Source: Lachnospiraceae bacterium (GTDB lineage: Bacteria; Bacillota; Clostridia; Lachnospirales; Lachnospiraceae). From it: a DNA stretch of 14,281 nucleotides. Below, piece after piece: positions 1 to 6,253 of the stretch. The stretch spans positions 1-14,281 of the forward strand of contig JAEEKC010000010.1 of assembly GCA_016282215.1 (NCBI GenBank). Direction: 5' to 3'. The notes beneath the pieces are model-generated. The model made no database searches. It had not been told where the DNA came from and saw nothing but the letters and a program-made list of their open reading frames with translations. The translations under genes were made by a program, and so were the position numbers. Position 1 is the first letter of the stretch; every line of letters begins with the position of its first letter.

Positions 1-581
1 CCGTAGGTGGTGTCTGCCTCAGCGAATCCATAGTCAATATCTGCTCTGAGTGTCTGAAGGGGAATCGTACCTTCACTGTAAAACTCTGACCTTGCCATAT
101 CCGCGCCGCCGAGACGACCGGAAACTGCAGTCTTGATACCAAGCGCGCTGGCTTTCATGGCACGTCCCATGCAGCTCTTCATTGCACGACGGAAGGATAC
201 ACGGTTTTCAAGCTGCTGTGCGATATTCTCTGCTACCAGCTGTGCATCTCTGTCCGGACGCTTGATCTCTTTAATGTCTACAGATGCTTTTCTGCCTGTC
301 AGCTTTTCGATCTCACTCTTGGTCTTTTCGATCTCTGCGCCGCCCTTGCCGATCACAACACCGGGCTTAGCGGTGTAGATGATAACCTTGACACGGTCAG
401 CTCCGCCACGCTCGATCTCAACCTTGGAAATGCCTGCGCTTCCCAGTTTCTTTTTTACATAAGTACGGATCTTGTGATCCTCTTCCAGATAATCCGCGAA
501 TTCGCTCTCTGCATACCAGCGGGAATCCCAATCCTTGATGATGCCTACGCGAAGACCGTGAGGATTAACTTTCTGTCCCAT
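1..581 (-). CDS. rpsC: 30S ribosomal protein S3 (3' end outside window)
   Basis: Component of the 30S head that lines the mRNA entry channel. The reading frame from the ATG at 579-581 gives a protein starting MGQKVNPHGLRVGI, the classic S3 N-terminus, and runs open to the left edge. About 193 of the usual 217-220 residues are visible. The type 2 KH domain is present, with its GxxG loop in KPGVVIGKGGAEIE, followed by the S3 C-terminal region (LQTLRADIDYG near the edge). A perfect AGGAGG (minus strand, 589-594) sits 7 bases before the ATG and directly abuts the rplV stop. An ATG a few bases upstream is out of frame. It is co-transcribed with rplV as in nearly all bacteria. Only the last 25 or so residues are missing, because of the window edge. 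Confidence 0.98.
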   Translation of the reverse strand, partial: MGQKVNPHGLRVGIIKDWDSRWYAESEFADYLEEDHKIRTYVKKKLGSAGISKVEIERGGADRVKVIIYTAKPGVVIGKGGAEIEKTKSEIEKLTGRKASVDIKEIKRPDRDAQLVAENIAQQLENRVSFRRAMKSCMGRAMKASALGIKTAVSGRLGGADMARSEFYSEGTIPLQTLRADIDYGFAEADTTY

Positions 582-595
582 TTCATTTCCTCCTC

Positions 596-988
596 TTATC
601 TTTCATCCAGAACCACCGTGATGTGGCTCATTCTCTTCAGAATCCGGTATGCCCTGCCCTGTGCCCTGGCCCTGATTCTCTTCATGGTCGGTCCTTCGTT
701 TGCGTAGCACTCGGCAACGTACAGGTTCTCTCTCTTCATGCTGTTATTGTTCTCTGCATTGGCGATAGCTGACTCTAAAAGTTTCTTGATCACGCCGGAT
801 GCATAACGCGGATTGTACTCAAGTACTGCAAGCGCAGTCTCAACATCCTTGCCGCGGATCGCATCTAAAACAAAGCAAGCTTTCTGAACAGGAATGCGCG
901 CATATGAGAGCTTTGCGCTCGGGCGCTTTTCGCTATTGGTCTGTTCATTTCTTTCACGTTTGATCTTTGATCTGTGTCCCTTAGCCAT
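596..988 (-). CDS. rplV: 50S ribosomal protein L22
   Basis: L22 binds 23S rRNA and its long beta hairpin lines the peptide exit tunnel. The 130-residue product has the L22 fold order: an N-terminal basic tail, the helical core (ARIPVQKACFVLDAIRGK), the NAENN segment and the conserved C-terminal hairpin and strand (RARAQGRAYRILKRMSHI). It is slightly longer than the roughly 110-118 residues of many homologues because of a basic N-terminal extension (MAKGHRSKIKRERNEQTNSE), a variant seen in some Clostridia. The start has a strong AAGGAGG upstream. It lies 21 bases after rpsS and 14 bases before rpsC, in the canonical S10-operon order. Confidence 0.98.
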   Translation of the reverse strand: MAKGHRSKIKRERNEQTNSEKRPSAKLSYARIPVQKACFVLDAIRGKDVETALAVLEYNPRYASGVIKKLLESAIANAENNNSMKRENLYVAECYANEGPTMKRIRARAQGRAYRILKRMSHITVVLDER

Positions 989-1009
989 GGGGATCGCCCT
1001 CCTTTCCTA

Positions 1010-1291
1010 TTATCTTACTTTACCTTTCTTTTCATCCTTACCGTGTCCGCGGTAAGTTCTGGTGGCAACAAACTCGCCGAGCTTATGTCCTACCATATCC
1101 TCCGTTACATATACAGGCACATGCTTGCGTCCGTCATGAACCGCGATCGTATGTCCGACAAAGGACGGAAAGATCGTGGACCGGCGGGACCAGGTCTTGA
1201 TCACTGCCTTTTGTCCGGAAGTATTCATTGCGTCAACCTTCTTCAGAAGACTTGCATCTGCAAAAGGTCCTTTCTTTAATGATCTTGCCAT
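1010..1291 (-). CDS. rpsS: 30S ribosomal protein S19
   Basis: S19 sits in the head of the 30S subunit, pairs with S13 and contacts the A-site region. The 93-residue product is the usual length and begins MARSLKKGPFADASLLKKV, the family hallmark. It carries the central WSRRSTIFPSFVGHTIAVHD and the C-terminal GEFVATRTYRGHG motif. A good AAGGAGG lies just before the ATG. It begins 17 bases after the rplB stop and ends 21 bases before rplV, consistent with one polycistronic mRNA. Confidence 0.99.
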   Translation of the reverse strand: MARSLKKGPFADASLLKKVDAMNTSGQKAVIKTWSRRSTIFPSFVGHTIAVHDGRKHVPVYVTEDMVGHKLGEFVATRTYRGHGKDEKKGKVR

Positions 1292-1308
1292 TACTCTTTC
1301 CTCCTTAC

Positions 1309-2154
1309 TTATTTGATGGCCCTGCCATCACGACGTCTTACGATCAGCTTGTTGGAAGCTTTTTTCTTCTTCCTTGTCTTCAGACCAAGTGCCGGCTTAC
1401 CCCAAGGGGTAGAAGGACCGGGACGACCGATAGGTGCGCGTCCCTCACCACCGCCGTGCGGATGGTCGTTCGGGTTCATAACCGAACCTCTGACTGTCGG
1501 GCGGATACCCATGTGACGTTTTCTTCCTGCTTTACCGATCTTTACGAGGTTATGGTCACCGTTGCCGACTACGCCGATGGATGCGCGGCATCCGAGGGGA
1601 ACCATTCTCATTTCTCCGGAGGGAAGACGAAGTGTTGCGTATTTACCTTCCTTCGCCATCAGCTGTGCGCTGTTTCCTGCGCTGCGGACCATCTGGCCGC
1701 CTTTGCCGGGCTGAAGTTCAATGTTGTGTACCAGAGTACCGACAGGAATCTCGGAAAGAGGAAGGCAGTTGCCTACTCTTACTTCGGCAGAAGCTCCGCT
1801 CATAACGGTCATGCCGTCTGTCAGTCCTTCCGGTGCTAAGATGTAGCTCTTCTCACCGTCTGCGTAGCAGATCAGGGCGATGTTAGCTGTTCTGTTGGGA
1901 TCGTATTCGATACCGATCACTTTTGCGGGGATTCCGTCTTTTGTATTTCTGCGGAAGTCCACCATTCTGTATTTCTTCTTTGCGCCGCCGCCATGATGAC
2001 GAACGGTGATCTTGCCCTGATTGTTCCTTCCGGAATGCTTGGGCATTGCCACTACCAGAGATTTTTCCGGCTCAAACTTTGTGATCTCTGAAAAATCGGA
2101 GCCTGTCATGTTTCTTCTGGAGGGGGTATATGGGTTATAACTCTTGATTCCCAT
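1309..2154 (-). CDS. rplB: 50S ribosomal protein L2
   Basis: L2 is a primary 23S rRNA binding protein needed for subunit association and peptidyl-transferase centre assembly. The 281-residue product covers the full family length (usually 274-277) and starts MGIKSYNPYTPSRRNMTG. It contains the RNA-binding segment HSGRNNQGKITVRHHGGGAKK and the invariant NPNDHPHGGGEGR motif, which includes the conserved histidine linked to peptidyl transfer. The C-terminal tail is rich in lysine and arginine. An AAGGAG ribosome binding site precedes the start. The 66-base gap after rplW contains no recognisable element beyond that site. Confidence 0.99.
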   Translation of the reverse strand: MGIKSYNPYTPSRRNMTGSDFSEITKFEPEKSLVVAMPKHSGRNNQGKITVRHHGGGAKKKYRMVDFRRNTKDGIPAKVIGIEYDPNRTANIALICYADGEKSYILAPEGLTDGMTVMSGASAEVRVGNCLPLSEIPVGTLVHNIELQPGKGGQMVRSAGNSAQLMAKEGKYATLRLPSGEMRMVPLGCRASIGVVGNGDHNLVKIGKAGRKRHMGIRPTVRGSVMNPNDHPHGGGEGRAPIGRPGPSTPWGKPALGLKTRKKKKASNKLIVRRRDGRAIK

Positions 2155-2220
2155 TTTTGTATCTCCTTTCGAATGATTTAATCTCGTGCTTTACTGCACA
2201 TAGCTGCCTGTCTTTACTTC

Positions 2221-2520
2221 TTACAGGCCTGCAAAGATCTCGATCTCCTTGCTGTCCTCGGTCAGCCATACCATTGCTTTCTTGGTCTTTGCTGTCTTAC
2301 CGTATGTCATGCCGCGGCGTTTTGTCTTGCCGTCCTGGTTCAGTGTGTTCACCTTAGCCACTTTTACGCCGTCAAACATTTTCTCAACCGCTTCTTTGAT
2401 CTGCGATTTATTAGCTTCGGGATGAACGAAGAATGTGTACTTCTTATCTCCCATGCCGTCCATGCTCTTCTCGGTCACAACAGGCTTTAAGATCACATCA
2501 TAATACTGTAATGCTGCCAT
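2221..2520 (-). CDS. rplW: 50S ribosomal protein L23
   Basis: L23 lies at the exit of the peptide tunnel and docks trigger factor and the signal recognition particle. The 99-residue product shows the family start (YYDVILKPVVTEKSM), the central NKSQIKEAVEKMF segment and the rRNA-binding loop with GKTKRRG. The start ATG overlaps the rplD stop by one base (TAATG on the minus strand at 2518-2522), so it is probably translated by coupling to rplD. Its position between rplD and rplB is canonical. Confidence 0.98.
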   Translation of the reverse strand: MAALQYYDVILKPVVTEKSMDGMGDKKYTFFVHPEANKSQIKEAVEKMFDGVKVAKVNTLNQDGKTKRRGMTYGKTAKTKKAMVWLTEDSKEIEIFAGL

Positions 2521-3140
2521 TATGCGTACACCTCCTCGATCTTTGCTGCGGAGTCTTTCGTCAGTACGATGGTTCCGCCGTTCATGATATCGAATACGTT
2601 CATCTCAGATACCAGAGTCGTATTGACTTTGTCCATGTTCCTTGCGGAAAGCACGGTGTTCTGGTCGTTCTCTGCCAGGATCACAAGACCCTTCTCAACT
2701 TTCAGGTTGTTCATAACGCCTGCGAAGTTCTTGGTCTTGATCTCGTCAAACTTCAGCTCGTCAACAACGATCAGTTTGTTCTCCTGCAGTCTGGATGTCA
2801 GGGCGCTCCTGAGCGCTGCCCTCTTTTCCTTCTTGTTCATCTTGAATGAGTAATCCCTCGGTACCGGGGCGAATACGATTCCGCCACCCTTCCACTGCGG
2901 GGATCTGTTGGAACCCTGACGTGCATGTCCTGTTCCCTTCTGTCTCCAGGGCTTTCTTCCGCCGCCGGAAACCTCGGAACGGGTTTTTGCTTTCTGGGTA
3001 CCCTGACGTCTGTTCGCTAAATGCTGAACAACTGCCATATGCACAAGGTGCTCATTTACTTCAACGCCGAATACTGCGTCGCTCAGATCGATGGAGCCAA
3101 CCTCATTGCCTTCCATATTGTATACGGATACGTTTGCCAT
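2520..3140 (-). CDS. rplD: 50S ribosomal protein L4
   Basis: L4 binds 23S rRNA and its extended loop lines the exit tunnel next to L22. In Enterobacteria it is also the autogenous repressor of the S10 operon. The 206-residue product has the usual length. The tunnel loop is visible as RRQGTQKAKTRSEVSGGGRK, followed by WRQKGTGHARQGSNRSPQW, both family hallmarks, then the globular C-terminal half. An AGGAGGT lies upstream. The gene starts 25 bases after rplC and overlaps rplW by one base. Whether this L4 binds the long rpsJ leader found at 4237-4524 is unknown, but it is the natural candidate regulator. Confidence 0.98.
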   Translation of the reverse strand: MANVSVYNMEGNEVGSIDLSDAVFGVEVNEHLVHMAVVQHLANRRQGTQKAKTRSEVSGGGRKPWRQKGTGHARQGSNRSPQWKGGGIVFAPVPRDYSFKMNKKEKRAALRSALTSRLQENKLIVVDELKFDEIKTKNFAGVMNNLKVEKGLVILAENDQNTVLSARNMDKVNTTLVSEMNVFDIMNGGTIVLTKDSAAKIEEVYA

Positions 3141-3165
3141 GATCCTCTTTACCTCCTTTCACCGA

Positions 3166-3849
3166 TTATACATCCACTCTCGTGGTCTCTTTGATAGTCA
3201 CCATGGATTTCTTCGGTCCGGGAACGGATCCCTTTACCAGCAGAAGATTCTTGTCTGCATCCACTCTGACTACTTCAAGGTTTTGAACGGTTACTTTCAC
3301 ATGACCCATATGACCGGGCATTCCTTTTCCCTTGAATACGCGGGAAGGTGAGGAACATGCACCATTGGAACCCTGATGACGGTGGAATTTGGAACCGTGT
3401 TTCATGGGACCGCGGTGCTGGCCAAGTCTCTTGATCGCGCCCTGATATCCTTTACCTTTGGAGATCGCGGTTGCATCTACATGATCGCCGACTGCGAAGA
3501 TGTCTGCTTTGATCTCCTGTGCAAGCTCATACTCGCCTGCGTTCTCAAAACGGAACTCGCGAAGATATCTCTTTGCGGAAACGCCGGCTTTGTCAAGATG
3601 ACCTTTCACTGCCTTGTTCACACCATGTCTGTGAGCGATCTCTTTCTTGCCGCCCTTATCCTTGGTGATGATCTTTTCCTTCTTGTCTTCAAAACCCACC
3701 TGAACAGCATTGTAGCCGTCGTTCTCTTCCGTCTTGATCTGAGTTACCACGCAGGGACCTGCTGTCAGGACCGTTACGGGGATCAGAGAGCCGTCTTCCT
3801 GGAAGATCTGGGTCATGCCGACCTTTGTTGCCAGTATCGCTTTCTTCAT
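3166..3849 (-). CDS. rplC: 50S ribosomal protein L3
   Basis: L3 is an early-assembling 23S rRNA protein whose long extension reaches the peptidyl-transferase centre. The product (227 residues) starts MKKAILATKVGMTQIF. It contains the conserved extension with KGKGYQGAIKRLGQHRG and the C-terminal VRVDADKNLLLVKGSVPG motif. It is about 18 residues longer than the roughly 209-residue L3 of E. coli or B. subtilis. The extra length is a charged stretch around residues 62-80 (TKDKGGKKEIAHRHGVNK) before the GHLDKAGV segment. A strong AAGGAGG precedes the ATG. The gap to rpsJ is 63 bases and shows no clear terminator. Confidence 0.98.
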   Translation of the reverse strand: MKKAILATKVGMTQIFQEDGSLIPVTVLTAGPCVVTQIKTEENDGYNAVQVGFEDKKEKIITKDKGGKKEIAHRHGVNKAVKGHLDKAGVSAKRYLREFRFENAGEYELAQEIKADIFAVGDHVDATAISKGKGYQGAIKRLGQHRGPMKHGSKFHRHQGSNGACSSPSRVFKGKGMPGHMGHVKVTVQNLEVVRVDADKNLLLVKGSVPGPKKSMVTIKETTRVDV

Positions 3850-3912
3850 TTTAAACCTCCTTCATGCATCGGAACGCTCACGCGCTCTTACATAAATTTA
3901 AACTACTTGCTC

Positions 3913-4236
3913 TTACTTTTCGTTGCTCTTCATTTTAATGCTGAAGTATACTCCAGCAGGCATTTCCATTCTCTGAAGAGCATCCACCGTTTTCTGGGTG
4001 GGCGCGATCACGTCGATCAGTCTCTTATGCGTTCTCTGCTCAAACTGCTCACGGGAGTCCTTATACTTATGAACTGCCCTCAGAATGGTAACAACTTCCT
4101 TCTTGGTGGGAAGAGGCACAGGACCGGATACCTGTGAACCATTCTTCTTGACCGTCTCGATGATCTTCTTGCAGGAAGAGTCGATGAGCTGATGGTCATA
4201 CGCTTTCAACGTGATTCTCATTACTTGATTTGCCAT
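3913..4236 (-). CDS. rpsJ: 30S ribosomal protein S10
   Basis: S10 is part of the 30S head and, as NusE, also takes part in transcription antitermination. The 107-residue product (family 102-105) has the core motif sequence MRITLKAYDHQLIDSS, the VSGPVPLPTKKE segment and the C-terminal KRLIDVIAPTQKTVDALQ. It is the first gene of the S10 operon. An AGGAGG at 4248-4253 (minus strand) is 11 bases from the ATG, slightly far but acceptable. Upstream lies a transcribed leader of about 288 nt with substantial predicted RNA structure, and a sigma-A-type promoter at 4530-4558. Confidence 0.99.
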   Translation of the reverse strand: MANQVMRITLKAYDHQLIDSSCKKIIETVKKNGSQVSGPVPLPTKKEVVTILRAVHKYKDSREQFEQRTHKRLIDVIAPTQKTVDALQRMEMPAGVYFSIKMKSNEK

Positions 4237-4524
4237 AAAAATAGCCGCCTCCTTTTCGCACTTTTTTGTTGCAAGTACGACAAGTGGTGACTGTACACTC
4301 TCCCGTGTGTGTCCTGAAAAATCTCATTTTTTATCCGTCTTGATCCGGACCCTGAATGAAATCCTCATTCGCAGCACGTCGTTTCTGCCTGAGGCAGACT
4401 GTTTGCTTTCGCTTACTGTACAGTGACTTGTCGTCAGATTCGTTGACATTCGCTCCACGGAAAACCTGCATACGCTTTCGCATAGGCAGCAACCTCACGC
4501 TTCATAGCTATCATGTCACAGCAT
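4237..4524 (-). promoter_or_regulatory. Long structured 5' leader of the S10 operon mRNA
   Basis: This is the region between the predicted transcription start (about 4524) and the rpsJ ATG. It has no convincing ORF and holds several inverted repeats. A long-range helix can form between 4426-4434 plus 4417-4424 and 4277-4285 plus 4290-4297 (9 bp and 8 bp, split by an asymmetric 1/4-base loop). It encloses 119 bases and ends about 40 bases before the start codon. Inside are hairpins at 4384-4398 (6 bp, 3-base loop) and 4354-4370 (6 bp, 5-base loop). Outside, near the 5' end, is the GAAA-capped stem at 4466-4489. S10 leaders in Enterobacteria are bound by L4; whether this one belongs to any described family cannot be judged here. 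The pairing was read by eye, not folded computationally. Confidence 0.7.
4466..4489 (-). other. GNRA-capped hairpin in the rpsJ leader
   Basis: On the minus strand the arms are CTGCCTATGC and GCGTATGCAG, closing a GAAA tetraloop. That is a 10-position stem with one C/T mismatch and one G-T wobble. The GNRA loop marks it as a likely stable RNA hairpin or protein/tertiary docking site near the 5' end of the S10 leader, about 35 nt after the predicted start site. It has no U-tract behind it, so it is not an intrinsic terminator. Confidence 0.7.
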
Positions 4525-4529
4525 TGACC

Positions 4530-4558
4530 ATTGTACACCGCGAAAAAGGGAAATGCAA
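4530..4558 (-). promoter_or_regulatory. Predicted sigma-A-type promoter of the S10 operon
   Basis: On the minus strand a -10 box TACAAT (4530-4535, 5 of 6 to consensus) and a -35 box TTGCAT (4553-4558, 3 of 6) are separated by exactly 17 bases. Transcription would start near 4524. It lies upstream of rpsJ, downstream of putP, and is preceded by A-tracts that may act as an UP element. It is the best promoter-like pair in the gap. Confidence 0.7.
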
Positions 4559-4562
4559 GCAC

Positions 4563-4608
4563 TTTTTTTGCCTGAATCTCCCTTTTTTGCGCATTTTTTG
4601 TTTTTTTT
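4563..4608 (-). promoter_or_regulatory. Phased A-tracts (candidate UP element / bent DNA)
   Basis: Reading the minus strand, four A-tracts of 6-8 bases (4601-4608, 4594-4599, 4583-4588, 4563-4569) lie directly upstream of the -35 box, with centre spacing of roughly 8, 11 and 19.5 bases, close to one or two helical turns. Such tracts favour binding of the RNA polymerase alpha C-terminal domain and intrinsic bending, and they are common ahead of strong stable-RNA and ribosomal-protein promoters. The role is inferred from position and composition. Confidence 0.5.
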
Positions 4609-4624
4609 ATAAGACAATCTGCAG

Positions 4625-4661
4625 AAAAAGCGTTCCTTCTACTATATATAGTGGATATCGC
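4625..4661 (-). terminator. Weak candidate intrinsic terminator after putP
   Basis: Just after the putP stop the minus strand can form a broken stem. GCG pairs with CGC at the base, CC with GG in the middle and ACTA with TAGT around a TATA loop, followed by five Ts (4625-4629). The stem is interrupted by interior loops and has few GC pairs, so termination may be inefficient. No better terminator is seen between putP and the S10 promoter. Confidence 0.3.
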
Positions 4662-4663
4662 TC

Positions 4664-6217
4664 TTATTTTGCTGCCACTTCGTCGAACTCTTTCGTGATC
4701 TCCTCAGAGGGAGCCGGTGTCAAAAGGGATACGACCACGATAAAGATGATCGCTACCAAAAATGCCGGTGCCAGCTCGTACAGATCCCAGACACCGCCCA
4801 TGGGACGCACGCCGTATTTCCAGATGAATACCATCAGTCCGCCGGAAACCATGCCTGCCATGGCGCCGAAACGGTTGCAGCGCTTCCAATATAAGGAAAG
4901 AAGGACTGCCGGTCCGAAAACGGCTCCGAAACCTGCCCAGGCAAAGGATACGATACCGAAGACGGAACTGTCGGGGTTCGAAGCGATGATGGCTGCAAGC
5001 ACTGCAACGCCGATCAGGGTTGCACGGGCTGTCAGCATGGCGCCCCGCTCTTTTAACTTGATCTTGAAGACATCCTGAATGATGTTCTCGGATACAGCCG
5101 ATGCTGCCGCGATCAGCTGGGAGTCCGCTGTTGACATGGTGGATGCCAGGATACCGGCGATGATCAGACCGGCGATCAGGGCAAAGACAAATCCGTTATG
5201 GCTGATATGATCCGCCAGCACAACGATCAGGGTCTCCGCTTTGGATGAAGAAGTGGGATCCTCGATCAGGGATTCGAGCACGCCCGCCTGTGTCATGGCA
5301 CGGCCCACAATACCGAGAAGCACTGCGATCGCCAGGGAAAACAGCACCCATACAGAAGCGACACGTCTGGAAAGTTTCAGCTTGTCCGGATTCTCAATGG
5401 CCATGAAGCGGAGCAGGATATGCGGCATACCGAAATATCCCAGTCCCCAGCAGAACATGGTGATCTTGTTAAAGATCCCATAAGGATCTGCTGCTGCCGT
5501 CGCATTATTATAAGTAGCGGAAAGATTCAAAAAGCCGGGCAGTGCGCCTGCATTGGCTGCCACTGCGTCCACGCCGCCTGCCTGGGCCACGCCATAACCG
5601 AGTACCACAAACAGGGCGATGGTCATTACGATAGACTGGATAAAGTCGGTGGTGGAAGCTGCCAGGAAACCGCCGGTGGTGGTGTAGCCCACGATGATGA
5701 TGGCGGATACGATCATGGCCAGCTGGTAGTTTACCCCAAACAGTGAGGAAAACAGTTTGCCGCAGGCTGAAAAACCGGATGCCGTATACGGTACGAAGAA
5801 TATGATAATGAAGACCGCGCCTACCAAAAGCAGGATGTTGCTCTCATCCCGGAAACGGTTTTTCAGATAATCCGGAATCGTGATGGCATTCACTTTTTCC
5901 GTATAGCGGCGAAGCCTCTTCGCGGTAAAGAGCCAGTTTAAATACGTTCCCACGATCAGTCCGATGGCCGTCCAGCCGGCGTCTGCAACGCCGGAAAAAT
6001 AAGCGACGCCCGGTACGCCCATCAAAAGATACGAACTCATATCCGATGCTTCCGCACTCATGGCCGTTACAAACGGACCGAGTTTTCTTCCTCCCAAATA
6101 AAAGTCCCCTACGTCATTTGTGTTTTTGGCAGCCAGAAAACCTACCAAAAGCATTCCGCACAGATAGAGTACGATCGTGATGATGATACCGATCTGTGCA
6201 CTTGTCAGTGTTCCCAT
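4664..6217 (-). CDS. putP: Sodium/proline symporter (SSS family, PutP-like)
   Basis: Probable Na+-coupled proline uptake protein of the solute:sodium symporter family. The 517-residue product is of family length with about 13 hydrophobic segments. The N-terminal signature is clear: LGGRKLGPFVTAMSAEASDM followed by LLMGVPGVAYFSG. By alignment from memory, R44, D59 and M60 correspond to R40, D55 and M56 of E. coli PutP, and S362/T363 in the STMST stretch to the sodium-site pair S340/T341. A position usually G or Q in the first motif is E56 here. The start has a strong AAGGAGG about 5 bases upstream. The gene starts 36 bases after the DUF4832 gene with no visible promoter between, so it may be the tail of the polysaccharide operon. 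Proline specificity is inferred from the motif match. Confidence 0.9.
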   Translation of the reverse strand: MGTLTSAQIGIIITIVLYLCGMLLVGFLAAKNTNDVGDFYLGGRKLGPFVTAMSAEASDMSSYLLMGVPGVAYFSGVADAGWTAIGLIVGTYLNWLFTAKRLRRYTEKVNAITIPDYLKNRFRDESNILLLVGAVFIIIFFVPYTASGFSACGKLFSSLFGVNYQLAMIVSAIIIVGYTTTGGFLAASTTDFIQSIVMTIALFVVLGYGVAQAGGVDAVAANAGALPGFLNLSATYNNATAAADPYGIFNKITMFCWGLGYFGMPHILLRFMAIENPDKLKLSRRVASVWVLFSLAIAVLLGIVGRAMTQAGVLESLIEDPTSSSKAETLIVVLADHISHNGFVFALIAGLIIAGILASTMSTADSQLIAAASAVSENIIQDVFKIKLKERGAMLTARATLIGVAVLAAIIASNPDSSVFGIVSFAWAGFGAVFGPAVLLSLYWKRCNRFGAMAGMVSGGLMVFIWKYGVRPMGGVWDLYELAPAFLVAIIFIVVVSLLTPAPSEEITKEFDEVAAK

Positions 6218-6253
6218 GTTTCTCCTCCTTAAAATTTGTAATTAGCTTTTCCA

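Noticed and set aside
1228..1839. Long plus-strand open frame opposite rplB and rpsS
   Set aside because: It is antisense to two highly conserved ribosomal genes and the product has no family features; it is a codon-bias shadow.
4328..4345. Poly-A/poly-T hairpin (AAAAAT-GAG-ATTTTT on the minus strand, near 4317-4331) as an S10 attenuator
   Set aside because: It has only A-T pairs, no GC-rich stem and no separate U-tract, so it is not a credible intrinsic terminator; it may be an internal part of the leader fold.
4471..4483. 13-base sequence tacgctttcgcat shared with 12909-12921
   Set aside because: It occurs in the rpsJ leader hairpin and near the CotH start, but the match stops abruptly on both sides. 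Short GCGAAAGC-type stems recur by chance, so it is not treated as a mobile or regulatory repeat.
4641..4652. Perfect palindrome actatatatagt as an operator
   Set aside because: It lies directly after the putP stop, not at a promoter, and is simple AT alternation; it fits better as the loop region of the weak terminator.
4356..5078. Plus-strand open frame of 240 codons across the S10 leader and putP 3' end
   Set aside because: It runs antisense to putP and the structured leader, has no ribosome binding site and no recognisable domain. The putP frame explains the sequence.
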